Program-made: the position numbers and the translations under genes
Part shown: positions 18,511 to 28,372 of the stretch, one piece after another
Position numbering within the stretch: the first letter of the stretch is position 1
How the letters are laid out: each line of letters begins with the position of its first letter
NCBI RefSeq assembly: GCF_005116675.2
Contig: NZ_CP050699.1
Span: 744,001-808,000, forward strand
Source of the DNA: Desulfosediminicola ganghwensis
GTDB taxonomy: Bacteria > Desulfobacterota > Desulfobulbia > Desulfobulbales > Desulfocapsaceae
DNA: 64,000 bases
Reading direction: 5' to 3'
Notes under the pieces: model-generated
What the model saw: the letters and a program-made list of their open reading frames with translations, nothing else
The model's database searches: none
What the model was told of the DNA's origin: nothing

Positions 18511-19151
18511 TTCTGCAGGTTACAACCTATCTGCTCCTGGTGGGCGGAGGTTTATTGATATGCGATGGGATGTGGCTGAGAGCCAAGGCACTGCTTGCCC
18601 AGAAGATGTTACAGCATGCCTGGGAAGAAACAGTACGTACCGGGGTTGCCGTGAAACCGTGGCCCTGGGCGGACAGCTGGCCAGTGGCGCGGCTCAAGGT
18701 CGAGCGGCTGGGAGTCGATCACATCGTTCTGGAGGGAGACAGTGGCGAAGTGCTGGCTTTTGGCCCCGGCCGGCTCACTGCCAGCAGTTTGCCGGGGAGC
18801 GGGGGCAATTGTATTTTATCAGGTCACCGGGATACCAGCTTCGCGTTCCTGCAGGAGCTGAAAGAAGGCGATGTGGTGGTAATGGACTCAATGAGGGGTG
18901 AGCAGTACCGCTTCGAGGTTCTGTCGGCAAGGGTTGAAGAGGCGGTTGGTTTGTATCTGGAGAGACCGGAGGAGCCGTGGCTGACCATGATTACCTGCTA
19001 CCCGTTCGATGCCATTGAGCCGGGAACCAACCAGCGTTATGTGGTTTTCGCCCGGCTGATAAAGAGTGAACCTGCTGAATTACCTGCAAAAACAGCAATG
19101 CAGCCCGATGCGTACCCGGCAATGAAGGCGGCGGCGTTTCATTTGGCATAG
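18498..19151 (+). CDS. Class GN (Gram-negative) sortase
   Basis: The 217-residue transpeptidase has one N-terminal membrane helix (about residues 5-24) and the full catalytic set: His110 (LSGHRDTSF), Cys167 (TMITCYPF) and Arg180 (NQRYVVFARL). It probably cleaves the C-terminal motif of the neighbouring VIT/VWA protein and fixes it in the envelope. Its start lies inside the target gene, so the two are translationally coupled. Confidence 0.92.
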   Translation: MGKMILQVTTYLLLVGGGLLICDGMWLRAKALLAQKMLQHAWEETVRTGVAVKPWPWADSWPVARLKVERLGVDHIVLEGDSGEVLAFGPGRLTASSLPGSGGNCILSGHRDTSFAFLQELKEGDVVVMDSMRGEQYRFEVLSARVEEAVGLYLERPEEPWLTMITCYPFDAIEPGTNQRYVVFARLIKSEPAELPAKTAMQPDAYPAMKAAAFHLA

Positions 19152-19392
19152 TGCGGGGAAAAATGAAACAAACCTTGATCCGGGCCAGAAGGTATATGAG
19201 AAAAAGAGAGTAGCTGATATGTTTGAGTCAATAACTCGAACAATCACTCTTCGCTTTCAAGGTAGGAGTGATAGGGCGACAGGTAAATTTTGAGACAGGT
19301 GATAGATAAAGACCTTTAATTGTAATCGTCGCTTTATGGCTCTGCGCAACCCTCCTGTCACCTAACTCCTTACTCTAACCGGGAGACTCAGC

Positions 19393-20565
19393 ATGTCCCT
19401 GCTATTAATACTCGCCTGTGCCATATTTCTGGTGCAGCTGTTCACCTTCGTCCACATCACACTGGGGCTGAGGACAATGGAACAGCTGCACCGGATGGTT
19501 CTGTTAAAAAATTACAACTCTTTATCGGCTCCAAAGGTTTCGGTTATTGTGCCGGCATGTAATGAGGCTGAAACGATCAGGCCGGCCTTGAAACGCTTGC
19601 TGGCCCAGCAATATCAAAACCTCGAGATTATCGTGGTTAATGATCGCTCAACCGACAGGACCTCTGAAATTGTAAGGGAAATTCAAAAGGAGTGCAGGCG
19701 TGACTTCGAGCTGTTGGAGATAACGGAACTTCCGGATGGCTGGCTGGGTAAGGCCAATGCGTTGCAGGTCGGTGCAGAAAAGGCCAGTGGGGAGATACTG
19801 CTGTTCACAGATGCCGATGTTGAAATGGAGCCGACAACCATCGCCAGGGCCGTGCAGGTGCTGGAGTCCCGTAAGATTGATCATCTGAGTTTAATTTTCC
19901 AGCATATTGGCGGCAATTGGCTGCTCAACGCCTTGATTCTCGATTCGGCCTGCGGCCTGCTGGCGATGTTCAAGCCGTGGAAAGCAGGTGATAGGTCGAG
20001 CAGCTTTGGCTTTGGAGTGGGGGCGTTCAATATGGTACGTTCCACCGCCTACCGCGCTGTGGGCGGGCATAGCCGGATACGCATGCAGCCGATTGATGAT
20101 CTCATGCTCGGCAAGGAGTTGAAAGCGAATGGTTTCAGGCAACTTTGTATGCTTGGCCGGCAACAGGTCATGGTTTGCTGGTACCCTTCGGTAAAGGCTA
20201 TGGTCGATGGTTTAATGAAGAATGTCTTTTCTGTACTCCACTATCGGGCCTGGCTGGCTGTAGTTGTTGCGGTCCTGATCTTCGTTGGCACTCTATTGCC
20301 TGTTGCGGCCATTTTCTTTACTTCCGGAGTGGTGCAACTGGTTTTCACGGCTGCCGTCCTCACCCGTATTATCGGGCTGCTTGTTACAGCGGGAATGTAT
20401 AACATGGGGCCGGGAGTCGCCCTTGGTGGTCTGATTTCACCGTTTCTGAGTATCTATATTGTCCTCAGAGCCATGGTGCTGGTAACCAGGGACTCCGGGA
20501 TTTATTGGCGAAACAGTTATTATCCCCTGGATGAATTGAAAAAAAGCAAACCCGTTATTTTCTAA
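19393..20565 (+). CDS. Family 2 glycosyltransferase, membrane type
   Basis: The 390-residue product has an N-terminal membrane helix, a GT2 catalytic domain (VIVPACNEAETI, VNDRSTDRT, FTDADVEM, DDLMLGKELK) and three to four C-terminal helices (about 285-375). This layout fits processive or lipid-linked sugar transferases such as hopanoid HpnB-like or carotenoid glycosyltransferases. The substrate is not determinable. It starts after GGGAG, 240 nt beyond the sortase gene, and is likely a separate unit. Confidence 0.8.
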   Translation: MSLLLILACAIFLVQLFTFVHITLGLRTMEQLHRMVLLKNYNSLSAPKVSVIVPACNEAETIRPALKRLLAQQYQNLEIIVVNDRSTDRTSEIVREIQKECRRDFELLEITELPDGWLGKANALQVGAEKASGEILLFTDADVEMEPTTIARAVQVLESRKIDHLSLIFQHIGGNWLLNALILDSACGLLAMFKPWKAGDRSSSFGFGVGAFNMVRSTAYRAVGGHSRIRMQPIDDLMLGKELKANGFRQLCMLGRQQVMVCWYPSVKAMVDGLMKNVFSVLHYRAWLAVVVAVLIFVGTLLPVAAIFFTSGVVQLVFTAAVLTRIIGLLVTAGMYNMGPGVALGGLISPFLSIYIVLRAMVLVTRDSGIYWRNSYYPLDELKKSKPVIF

Positions 20566-20741
20566 TTGGGTCACCGGTTTCTGCGGCCATCTAATTGTCC
20601 GAATATATGACAGTTGTCTATTCTGTCCTTGAAAAAACAGCTGATCGTGGTAGACAGGGCGCTTGTGAATTCACAGTATATATTTTGAAATAGCCTGTAA
20701 TAACCTCGATAAAATCGTGGCATGATATCCATGGAGGACGT

Positions 20742-21275
20742 ATGCCGGAAACTGGAATTAAAGATGTACTTGTCTCAGAAGAGCAGATTCAGGAAATCGT
20801 GCAGCGTCTTGGCGCTGAAGTTACTGAGCGTTATAAAGATTCAGAGCGTGAGCTGGTTGTAGTGGGCCTGCTTCGTGGCTCGTTTATTTTCATGGCGGAC
20901 CTGGTTCGTCATGTCAAGTTGCCGCTGGTGGTGGACTTCCTGACGGTGTCCAGTTATGGCGATGGAACGGTGTCCAGTGGTGATGTGAAGATCATAATGG
21001 ACCTTGATACGTCCATTGAGAATCGTGATGTGCTGCTGGTGGAAGATATTGTCGATACTGGCAACACCTTCAGCAAAGTCATTCGCATGCTGGAGAACCG
21101 CAAGCCGCGCTCTCTCTCAATCTGCACCTTCCTGAGCAAGCCAGAGTGCAGAAAGGTGGAGGTGGATATCGACTTTTGCGGCATGGATATCCCCAATGAG
21201 TTCGTTGTTGGTTATGGGCTCGATTATGCCCAGAAATACCGAAACCTTCCCTATGTCGGCATCATGGGTGAATAA
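20742..21275 (+). CDS. hpt: Hypoxanthine phosphoribosyltransferase
   Basis: The 177-residue enzyme carries the PRPP-binding motif LLVEDIVDTGNTF, the flexible-loop region TVSSYGDGTVSSGDVKI and the C-terminal base-binding part EFVVGYGLDYAQKYRNLPYVG. It salvages hypoxanthine/guanine to IMP/GMP. Length is normal. GGAGG precedes the ATG and a strong terminator follows. Confidence 0.93.
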   Translation: MPETGIKDVLVSEEQIQEIVQRLGAEVTERYKDSERELVVVGLLRGSFIFMADLVRHVKLPLVVDFLTVSSYGDGTVSSGDVKIIMDLDTSIENRDVLLVEDIVDTGNTFSKVIRMLENRKPRSLSICTFLSKPECRKVEVDIDFCGMDIPNEFVVGYGLDYAQKYRNLPYVGIMGE

Positions 21276-21305
21276 CAACCCGGACGGACGGTCTCGAAAA
21301 AAAGC

Positions 21306-21343
21306 AAAAAGCCCGGTGCATTTTATAATGCACCGGGCTTTTT
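21306..21343. terminator. Bidirectional Rho-independent terminator
   Basis: A perfect stem of about 17 bp (21306-21322 with 21327-21343) with a TATA-type loop is flanked by A-runs and T-runs. It separates the convergent hpt gene and TRAP transporter operon and should stop transcription from both sides. Confidence 0.93.
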
Positions 21344-21382
21344 TGTTTTCTATTTTGACCCAATGTTCATGAAAAATCCGGG

Positions 21383-22645
21383 TCAGCCGAATATCTCGAT
21401 CAGCACACTACTGAGCCACGGGAAATAGGTGATGATCACCAGGGTTATCAGCAACAGCCCCAGGAAAGGCATGGTCGAGCGGTACAGTTCGACGATGGGT
21501 TTATCGAAGCGGTACGAGGCGAGGAAAAGATTCAGGCCGACAGGTGGAGTGCAGTAGCCGATCTGCAGGTTGGTGAGAAAGATAATGCCCAGATGGATCG
21601 GGTCTATACCATATGCTTCGGCGATGGGCAGAATCAGCGGCACCACCAGTACCAGTGCCGAGAAGATATCGAGCATTGCCCCCACAATCAGCAGGAACAC
21701 ATTGAGCAGCAGCAGGAAGGTATATTTACTGTCTATGTAACCGCTTATGAATTCGAAAATTCTATTCGGGACCTCCTGGTCTATCAGGTAGTTGGTGGAG
21801 GCCATGGAGGCGGCGAGAATAACCAGGATGCCGCCAAACAGCACCATCGACTTTGCCATGATGCGCGGCAACTCTTTGACGACGATATCACGGTAAATGA
21901 GCACCTCCACAATCAGCACGTAAAGGCAGGTGACCGCTGCAGCTTCACTGGCGACAAAGAATCCGCCGTAAATTCCACCGAGAATTATAAAGGGCAGGGG
22001 CAGTTCCCAGGCGGCGGTGCGCAGCACATGCAGCGCCTCTTTACGGGAGAAACTCTGGCTCTTGTTGTGCTTTGGTCCCTTGTAGACCGAGTAGGTCATG
22101 AGCAGAACCAGCATGAGCAGGCCGGGGAGAATGCCGGCCAGAAAGAGATGATCGATCCGGGTCTCTGACACCACGCCATAGATGATAATAGGCAGGCTCG
22201 GTGGAAAGAGCAGGCCAAGACTGCCTGACGACGTGATGAGGCCCATGGAGAAGCGCTCGTTATAGCCATCCTTTACCAGGGCAGGCAGCAGTAAGCCGCC
22301 AAGTGCGAAGATTGTTACGCCGGAAGCACCTGTAAAAGCGGTAAAAATCGCACAGACAGCGAGCGAGACAACCGCAAGACCGCCGGGCAGCCAGCCCAGA
22401 AATACGCGGGACAGCATCAGGATGCGTTCCGGGGCACGGCTCTCGGAGAGCAGGGTGCCGGCGAAAATAAACAGGGGCAGGGAGAGCAGCAGTGGTGTCT
22501 CCGCCAGCCGTGACATTTCGATCACCACCACTGAAAGGTCGATATCGACGCTGTGAAAGGAGATGAGGGCCAGAGCCGAGATAACGAGGAACAGTGGTGC
22601 ACCGAGAATGGCGAGCGAAAACGAGATGATCTTGAGTGCGTTCAT
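21383..22645 (-). CDS. dctM: TRAP transporter large permease (DctM family)
   Basis: The 420-residue protein has about 12 hydrophobic segments and typical DctM motifs (LLSLPLFIFAGTLLSES, FTGASGVTIFALGGLLLPALVKDGY, TNLQIGYCTPPVGLNLFLASYRF). It is the sodium-coupled translocation subunit for an organic acid or similar solute. It follows dctQ by 15 nt in a dctP-Q-M order. Confidence 0.93.
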   Translation of the reverse strand: MNALKIISFSLAILGAPLFLVISALALISFHSVDIDLSVVVIEMSRLAETPLLLSLPLFIFAGTLLSESRAPERILMLSRVFLGWLPGGLAVVSLAVCAIFTAFTGASGVTIFALGGLLLPALVKDGYNERFSMGLITSSGSLGLLFPPSLPIIIYGVVSETRIDHLFLAGILPGLLMLVLLMTYSVYKGPKHNKSQSFSRKEALHVLRTAAWELPLPFIILGGIYGGFFVASEAAAVTCLYVLIVEVLIYRDIVVKELPRIMAKSMVLFGGILVILAASMASTNYLIDQEVPNRIFEFISGYIDSKYTFLLLLNVFLLIVGAMLDIFSALVLVVPLILPIAEAYGIDPIHLGIIFLTNLQIGYCTPPVGLNLFLASYRFDKPIVELYRSTMPFLGLLLITLVIITYFPWLSSVLIEIFG

Positions 22646-22660
22646 TGAGTAAGCTGCTCC

Positions 22661-23224
22661 CTATAGTCGTGGTTGATCTGCTTTACTCAGGTTCGATACC
22701 TTCCCAGGTCGAAACAAGGCAGCCACGGATGAGCAGAAGAGCAGGGTATATCGAAGGCAGATTAAGCCGAATGCCAGAGGGAAGATTACGTTCAAGTACC
22801 AGCTTGGCAGTCCGAAAAGTGAAGGACTGCCGTATTCGATCTCGCTTTGGATGAAAAGAAAGGCTGCCCAGGTAAGAAAACCGGATGTGACAGCACAAAA
22901 GAGATTGCAGAGCACCTTGACCAACGGTTGCAGCTTGAGTGGCACGATATGCTCTGCCAGGTCTATAGCGATATGTTCTCCCCGGGAGGTCGCCAGGACA
23001 GCACCCAGCAGGCCGCTCCAGAGGACCAGGTAACGCAATAGCGGGTCGGCCCAGACAAGACCGCTGGAAAACACAGAGCGCAGGAGTATCTGCAGGCAGG
23101 CCAGCAGAATCATTGAAGAGAGTAAAAGGCAGAGTACGAGTTCCTCGAAATGATGCGTATATTTGAGAAATCGACTCTGCCTTTCGGGCTGGGATGCCTG
23201 TGGATCGGGTTCAGTGGGGGTCAC
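22661..23224 (-). CDS. dctQ: TRAP transporter small permease (DctQ family)
   Basis: The 187-residue product has four membrane helices and a DctQ core (SGLVWADPLLRYLVLWSGLLGA, TSRGEHIAIDL). It pairs with DctM in the membrane. It lies 10 nt downstream of dctP. Confidence 0.88.
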   Translation of the reverse strand: MTPTEPDPQASQPERQSRFLKYTHHFEELVLCLLLSSMILLACLQILLRSVFSSGLVWADPLLRYLVLWSGLLGAVLATSRGEHIAIDLAEHIVPLKLQPLVKVLCNLFCAVTSGFLTWAAFLFIQSEIEYGSPSLFGLPSWYLNVIFPLAFGLICLRYTLLFCSSVAALFRPGKVSNLSKADQPRL

Positions 23225-23234
23225 GATTGATTTC

Positions 23235-24245
23235 TTATTGGTTCGCCCTGTAGTCAGACAGCACTTTCAGGGTCTTCTGGTAAATTCTGTCTGAAAAGGA
23301 GTTATCTTTCAGCTGGTCGATGATCAGGTTGTGCTGGTTCTTGAGGCTTTGCAAGGTTTCAGGCTCGACCTCGACAAATTTCACACCCCTGGAGCTCATC
23401 ACTGAGCGTGAATCTGAGTTGGATTTCCTGGTCGCGTCAATCAGGTCGGAAAAATGCCTGTCGGCGGATTCCTGGATTATGTTCTGATACTCTTTGGGTA
23501 ATGTATCGAATTTTTTCTTATCAAGCAGAAAACAGCCATAGGCGTAGGCGAACGGTGCATCAGTCACATATCTGGCCTTGGTAAACCACTGCAACACGAT
23601 TGAGCCGTACAGGGAGTTATAGACGGTGTCGATAAGGCCTGTCTGCAGCGAGGAAAGCACGTCTGGAATAGTCAGTTGGACCGGGGTAATATCAAGGCTG
23701 TTCAGAAAAGCAGAAGCAAGCGGGTCACCTGAAGGAATCCAGCTGGTCGACTGCTGGAGTTCGCTGACCGTGGTAATAGGTTTGGTGGACATGGTATAGA
23801 TAAAGCCCACTTCGGTCATGGCGATGAGCTCAAGCCCTTTCTTTTCAAACTCCTCCCTGAAGTCCGGCATCAGGCTGGTGCGGACGGCGTCCGTCTCTGC
23901 ATAGGAGTTGAACAGGAACGGTACCGACATAACGGTAAAGTCAGGCACCACCGATGCCATGCCGGTCATGGTGAAGCCGCCGCCTTGCAGCTGGCCGACG
24001 CGCATTTTGCGGTACATGGCCATATCGTCGCCCATGACACCACCGGGATAGACCCGAAATCCCACCTCACCGCCGGTCTTCTCGCTCACTTCTTTGGTAA
24101 AATCCTCAAACTTGGTTACCCAGATTGATCCATCCGGGGCGAGGCTGGCAATTTTAAAGAGGTGTTTGGCTTTTGCCTGGGCATGGTCAACTGTAAGGCC
24201 AAACCCTATCAATATAGTGAAACATACAACTGTGAGCAGTCTCAT
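23235..24245 (-). CDS. dctP: TRAP transporter substrate-binding protein (DctP family)
   Basis: The 336-residue product has a signal peptide (1-24), then the DctP domain (FKIASLAPDGSIWVTKFEDF, VYPGGVMGDD, the conserved Arg-containing MRVGQLQGG). It captures the solute in the periplasm and hands it to DctQM. A TatT lipoprotein gene lies 46 nt upstream. This predicts a TatPT-type complex, possibly for hydrophobic ligands as described for Treponema Tp0956/Tp0957. Confidence 0.92.
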   Translation of the reverse strand: MRLLTVVCFTILIGFGLTVDHAQAKAKHLFKIASLAPDGSIWVTKFEDFTKEVSEKTGGEVGFRVYPGGVMGDDMAMYRKMRVGQLQGGGFTMTGMASVVPDFTVMSVPFLFNSYAETDAVRTSLMPDFREEFEKKGLELIAMTEVGFIYTMSTKPITTVSELQQSTSWIPSGDPLASAFLNSLDITPVQLTIPDVLSSLQTGLIDTVYNSLYGSIVLQWFTKARYVTDAPFAYAYGCFLLDKKKFDTLPKEYQNIIQESADRHFSDLIDATRKSNSDSRSVMSSRGVKFVEVEPETLQSLKNQHNLIIDQLKDNSFSDRIYQKTLKVLSDYRANQ

Positions 24246-24291
24246 GTAATTCTCCGGTCAAATAACTATTTAAAACTACGATGTTTTGGTT

Positions 24292-25170
24292 CTATTCAGC
24301 AAAGAAATCCTCGTCAAGGAGTCTTCTTGCCTTTTTCTTGGCAATCTGGTTGCTGAGCGCATATTCCGGCGCTTCGTCCAGGGGGAAATCCAGTACCTCC
24401 TGGAGCAGCCGGTCATGCAGGATCTGGTTGAAACTCTGGCGGGCGTATGTCTCAGCGTAGGTGGTCTGGGTCAGCAGGAACCTGCGGTCACCAATTTGCA
24501 GAGCCCGCTCGAAGTGTCTTCTGCTCTTTTTGGGGTCTCCTCCAAACATTTCGGGTTTGGTCGCATCATATGCACCAAAAAAAACATGAACCGCGCCTGA
24601 CTGGTACTCGTCGTCCAGTTCCAGCAAACGTTCCATCAGCTTCTCAACAGTGACCAGATCGGCCATCGAGGCTGGAGATCCCTGCTGGGTCTGAATCCAG
24701 CTCAACCAGGCCATCGTTCCCCAGAACAGGTCAGGTACTCTTGACTCTCCGAGCCGGTCGAGCTTTTGGTCGAAGGTGTCAGGATCAGTACCCGGTTCCA
24801 TTGGGAGCAGCTCTGCGAGCAGGCGAGTGCCGTACTGTCGAGCCTTTTCGGCAACAGTGTCAAGCCGTTCCCCGGAGATTGCGCATTCGGGAATAGCGGA
24901 GAGATAACCGATGTATGCCTGGGAGCCGACCCGCAGCAGGTCTTTGTTTGCGGGCTTGGAGGTGATCATTGAATCGATCATCAACAGGTATGCCGCCGAA
25001 CCTTCACAGACCAGGTCGAGATCGGTTTGATACTGCATGTTGTCCACTGTTGGTTCAATCAAGGTGTTGGTTACAAGCTTGGCGCAGGAACTGAGCATGG
25101 GAAAGGTGATGAGTAATCCCAGCATTATAGTCCTGGTGAACGCGCGGCTTGGATTGAGCGGAGTTTTCAT
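24292..25170 (-). CDS. TRAP-associated TatT family lipoprotein
   Basis: The 292-residue lipoprotein has a lipobox at LSSC (about residues 26-29) and a helical TPR-like body (GSAAYLLMIDSM, FGAYDATKPEMFGG, QTTYAETYARQSFNQIL). It matches the TatT component (Tp0956 type), which trimerises and binds the TRAP receptor. It is the first gene of the TRAP operon. Confidence 0.82.
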   Translation of the reverse strand: MKTPLNPSRAFTRTIMLGLLITFPMLSSCAKLVTNTLIEPTVDNMQYQTDLDLVCEGSAAYLLMIDSMITSKPANKDLLRVGSQAYIGYLSAIPECAISGERLDTVAEKARQYGTRLLAELLPMEPGTDPDTFDQKLDRLGESRVPDLFWGTMAWLSWIQTQQGSPASMADLVTVEKLMERLLELDDEYQSGAVHVFFGAYDATKPEMFGGDPKKSRRHFERALQIGDRRFLLTQTTYAETYARQSFNQILHDRLLQEVLDFPLDEAPEYALSNQIAKKKARRLLDEDFFAE

Positions 25171-25279
25171 TATTGTTTTGGGATGGTGGTTTGTGAGTGT
25201 GGACCATTGAACTGCAGAAGGCCAGAAAGATGGTTTGATAAATAAATGTGGATTTCCATATGGAAGTGGGGTTTTTGTC

Positions 25280-25732
25280 TCATTTGCAGACTTGTTTATC
25301 TATCTGAAAAGATCCAATCTGTATATCATCTTTTCCAAAATATTCGTAGATATATACGCCGCCATAGAGCAGAGTTGCTTTAATTTGCTCGTTATTGCAG
25401 GCATTTTCTTTCACAGCGGGTATCAGTTCTGACGCGATTATGTCGGGGTCTACCTCTTTTGATGCAAACTCAGTAAGCGTATAGCGGTACGTAATTCGGG
25501 CCCCTGGGCCTACTGTGGCGCCGTCCAGTCGGGTGTATTCATCTACAGTGAGAGGCGCGATCTCATTAATACTGGTAGCGGTGACTGTAAACCCTTCGAT
25601 AAGCTGAGCCTCTATCATTTCCGGAGAAAGCGTATGCTTACTCAGCCCCGGTTCGTGTCGCAGACTTCTCCAGAGACTTCCGGAAATTATGGCAGCGAAT
25701 AGCAGTGTGGTCAGTATGAGAGCTTTTTTCAT
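25280..25732 (-). CDS. Small secreted protein, two C-terminal cysteines
   Basis: The 150-residue product has an N-terminal membrane/signal segment (1-18). Its C-terminal module carries cysteines about 34 residues apart, between which run GGVYIYEYFGKDD and IGSFQIDKQVC. I use the ATG at 25732 (GGAG seven bases before); the ORF extends 19 codons upstream. The C-terminal half resembles the genomic-island protein at 50697-51152. Function unknown. Confidence 0.65.
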   Translation of the reverse strand: MKKALILTTLLFAAIISGSLWRSLRHEPGLSKHTLSPEMIEAQLIEGFTVTATSINEIAPLTVDEYTRLDGATVGPGARITYRYTLTEFASKEVDPDIIASELIPAVKENACNNEQIKATLLYGGVYIYEYFGKDDIQIGSFQIDKQVCK

Positions 25733-25925
25733 AAAAGTCTCCGGGGCATCCAATGGCTGCGGTAGCCCTGGAGCAGGGCAGGCCGGCACATTGATACAGT
25801 AAGTCTAACAACCAGCAATAACGGCTGTCAAACTTTCTGTGAGAACAAACAGAATATTAATGGTATCGAGCTATTGCGTGCGTTTTTGCTGAAGAAAGCG
25901 TCTTGGATGGAGAGTGAGTGCAGGG

Positions 25926-26891
25926 CTATATTGGGAGGGATTGAGTGTCGGGGTCGAGGTAGAGCTTGCTCATGGCAGCGATTTCACCAGCAACCTTTTC
26001 TTTGAGCATGGTTGGCGAGATGACCCGGGCCATTGGTCCGTATTGCAGTATTTTCATTGTAATTTCACGATAATCGCTTATGGGAAGCTGGAGTAAAATT
26101 CCACCTTCGATATTTTCTATCTGCTGACTGTCATGCCAGTGCTGGTGTCTGATAAGGTCTGCGGCCGTGCCGGTAAAGTGGATAACGGCGTTTTCTGTTG
26201 CTTCGCCTTTGAATATGCCAAATGACGGCAACAGATAGTTTTTATCAAGATCTTCAATTACGGAGATCGCCTCGCTGGTCAGTGCAGCAGTGGTGATACG
26301 TGCAACATGAAACATGCGAAGTTCCTGGCGCATGCGACAGAAGGCCAGCAGGTACCATCGCCCCTGGTAATTGCAGAGACGCTGTGGTTCGACACATCGC
26401 TTCGAGACTGCTCCGGATGCTCCGGCACCGGCATAGCTGACGTGTATGGCTTTACGGTTCACAACTGCCTCGATAATGGCAGAGAACACCTTGGTATCAA
26501 TTGATTCCACCTCTATCCACTCGCAGTAAAGAGACTGCAGCAGAGTCGCGTGATCGGTGGAAAGCATGGATGACAGTTTACTCTGCAACTGCTGCACTTC
26601 TTCAAGTTCGCTCAGGCCCGCTTCTTCAGCAAACTTGTTGAGTATGCCAAGCATCAGGGTGATCTTGGGGCTCTGGCCGAAGGGCAGGGCGAAACCTTCT
26701 TCTGTGTAGTAAAAGCCGTTTCTGGCCTGGTCGAAGGCGAGCGGTGCGAGCAGTCTGTCTCTCAGGTAATTGATGTCTCTTTTTGCGGTTGCCCGGGAGA
26801 TTTCAAACTGTTCGACGAGGGTGGTGGTGTTGGGATACGCCCCTCGAAGAATATCCTGATGAAAAGAGTAGACACGTTCGAGAAGGCTCAT
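25926..26891 (-). CDS. WYL-domain transcriptional regulator
   Basis: The 321-residue product has an N-terminal HTH (TTTLVEQFEISRATAKRDINYLRDRL) and a WYL domain (about 140-220; KAIHVSYAGAGAS, GRWYLLAFCR, MFHVARI) with a C-terminal extension. WYL regulators sense ligands or single-stranded nucleic acid. It begins 6 nt after rpoN and so belongs to the lptA-lptB-rpoN transcription unit, an unusual place where hpf or ptsN is often found. Confidence 0.85.
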   Translation of the reverse strand: MSLLERVYSFHQDILRGAYPNTTTLVEQFEISRATAKRDINYLRDRLLAPLAFDQARNGFYYTEEGFALPFGQSPKITLMLGILNKFAEEAGLSELEEVQQLQSKLSSMLSTDHATLLQSLYCEWIEVESIDTKVFSAIIEAVVNRKAIHVSYAGAGASGAVSKRCVEPQRLCNYQGRWYLLAFCRMRQELRMFHVARITTAALTSEAISVIEDLDKNYLLPSFGIFKGEATENAVIHFTGTAADLIRHQHWHDSQQIENIEGGILLQLPISDYREITMKILQYGPMARVISPTMLKEKVAGEIAAMSKLYLDPDTQSLPI

Positions 26892-26897
26892 AAGACT

Positions 26898-28358
26898 TTA
26901 CCTGGACTGCCGACGGTGCTTCACCGGCAAAATTTTCATCTGCTCGCGGTATTTGGCGACAGTACGGCGGGCGAGCTGGATATTATTGTCGGCCAGCTTT
27001 TCTGCGATAGCATTATCGCTGAGGGGCTTGGCCTTATCTTCCTCCTGGATCATCTTGCGAATCCGGGTCTTGATCGATTCGGCAGCCAGTGCTTCCCGGC
27101 CTTCACGGGGAATGGCGGTGGAGAAGAAGTATTTCAGCTCGTAAATTCCCTGGGGGGTGTGGGTGTATTTGTTGGAGGTAACACGGCTGATGGTTGATTC
27201 GTGCATCTCAATATCTTCGGCAACATCACGGAGGATAAGCGGCTTCAGATATTGGGGGCCACGCTCAAAGAAATCATGCTGAAACTTCAGGATCGACTCC
27301 ATAACCCGGTAAATGGTGCGTTGTCGCTGGTAGAGCGACTTGATAAACCATTCGGCATTCTTTACCTTGTCGACGATGTAGCTGCGTTGCCCCTTTCCAA
27401 GCTTTTTGGCACCGTTTTCCAGCATCGCCAGGTATTCTTCAGAAAGCTTGAGGTTGGGCATGTCATCGTCATTCAGGCGGATCTCATATTCACCATCCAC
27501 CTTCACCACATAGACGTCCGGCACGATATAGTTGGTGTCTTCCTTGGTATATGGAAGACCGGGGTACGGCGTAAGCTCGGAGGTGATAAAATCGATGGCA
27601 CGTATGATGTCGTTACGCTTTTTGCAGGTGGCCTTCATCAACTCTTTGTAATTGCGAACCTCAAGCAGGTGCAGATAGTCTCGGACTATGATTGCGGCCA
27701 GGCTGTCACCTTTGCCCATTCGTTCAAGCTGAAGGTACAGTGACTCGCTCACGTCGCGGGCTGCGATACCTGGCGGGTCAAGATCCTGAATAAGCTCAAG
27801 AACATATTCTACCTCGTCGGTGTAGCTGCCCACTGCTTCGATAATGTCCTCGATTTCAACTTCGAGAAAACCGTAGCGGTTGAGATTGCCGATAATGAAG
27901 ATGGCAACGTCCATTTCCGCCTCATCAAGCTCGCTGTGAGCGAGTTGCCACTGGAGATAGGCAGAAAGACCTGGCTTTTCGCTGATAAAGTCAAACTGTG
28001 AAGGCGCGTCGGCAGGTGGAGTCTCTTTGGCAAAAGAAAAGTTGCTGTCGAAATTGTTGGAGTAGTCCTCCCAGTTTACCTCGCCGAGGCTCTCGGTTGT
28101 TGCGCCAAGCTTTTCGGTGAAGTCACTTTCCTTGCCTGGCTCGGTGACTTCTATGGATGCCTTCAGTTCGGGGGGAAGCTCGATGGTATCGTTTTGGGAA
28201 AAATCTTCTTCAAGGGCTGGGTTTTGTTCGAGTTCAGCCTGCAGGGCACCGGCCAGCTCTAACCTATTGAGCTGCAGAAGTTTGATGGCTTGACGCAGTT
28301 GTGGCGTCATGACCAGTTTCTGGGCGAGCTTGAGCTGTTGCCTGAGTTCCAATGCCAT
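26898..28358 (-). CDS. rpoN: RNA polymerase sigma-54 factor
   Basis: The 486-residue product has a Gln-rich activator-binding N-terminus (LRQQLKLAQKLVMTPQLRQAIKLL), an acidic linker, the core-binding domain (about 110-300) and the C-terminal RpoN box ARRTVAKYREQMKI. It directs -24/-12 promoters with enhancer-binding proteins. Full length. It lies 14 nt downstream of lptB. Confidence 0.96.
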   Translation of the reverse strand: MALELRQQLKLAQKLVMTPQLRQAIKLLQLNRLELAGALQAELEQNPALEEDFSQNDTIELPPELKASIEVTEPGKESDFTEKLGATTESLGEVNWEDYSNNFDSNFSFAKETPPADAPSQFDFISEKPGLSAYLQWQLAHSELDEAEMDVAIFIIGNLNRYGFLEVEIEDIIEAVGSYTDEVEYVLELIQDLDPPGIAARDVSESLYLQLERMGKGDSLAAIIVRDYLHLLEVRNYKELMKATCKKRNDIIRAIDFITSELTPYPGLPYTKEDTNYIVPDVYVVKVDGEYEIRLNDDDMPNLKLSEEYLAMLENGAKKLGKGQRSYIVDKVKNAEWFIKSLYQRQRTIYRVMESILKFQHDFFERGPQYLKPLILRDVAEDIEMHESTISRVTSNKYTHTPQGIYELKYFFSTAIPREGREALAAESIKTRIRKMIQEEDKAKPLSDNAIAEKLADNNIQLARRTVAKYREQMKILPVKHRRQSR

Positions 28359-28372
28359 AATAACCGCCTGTG

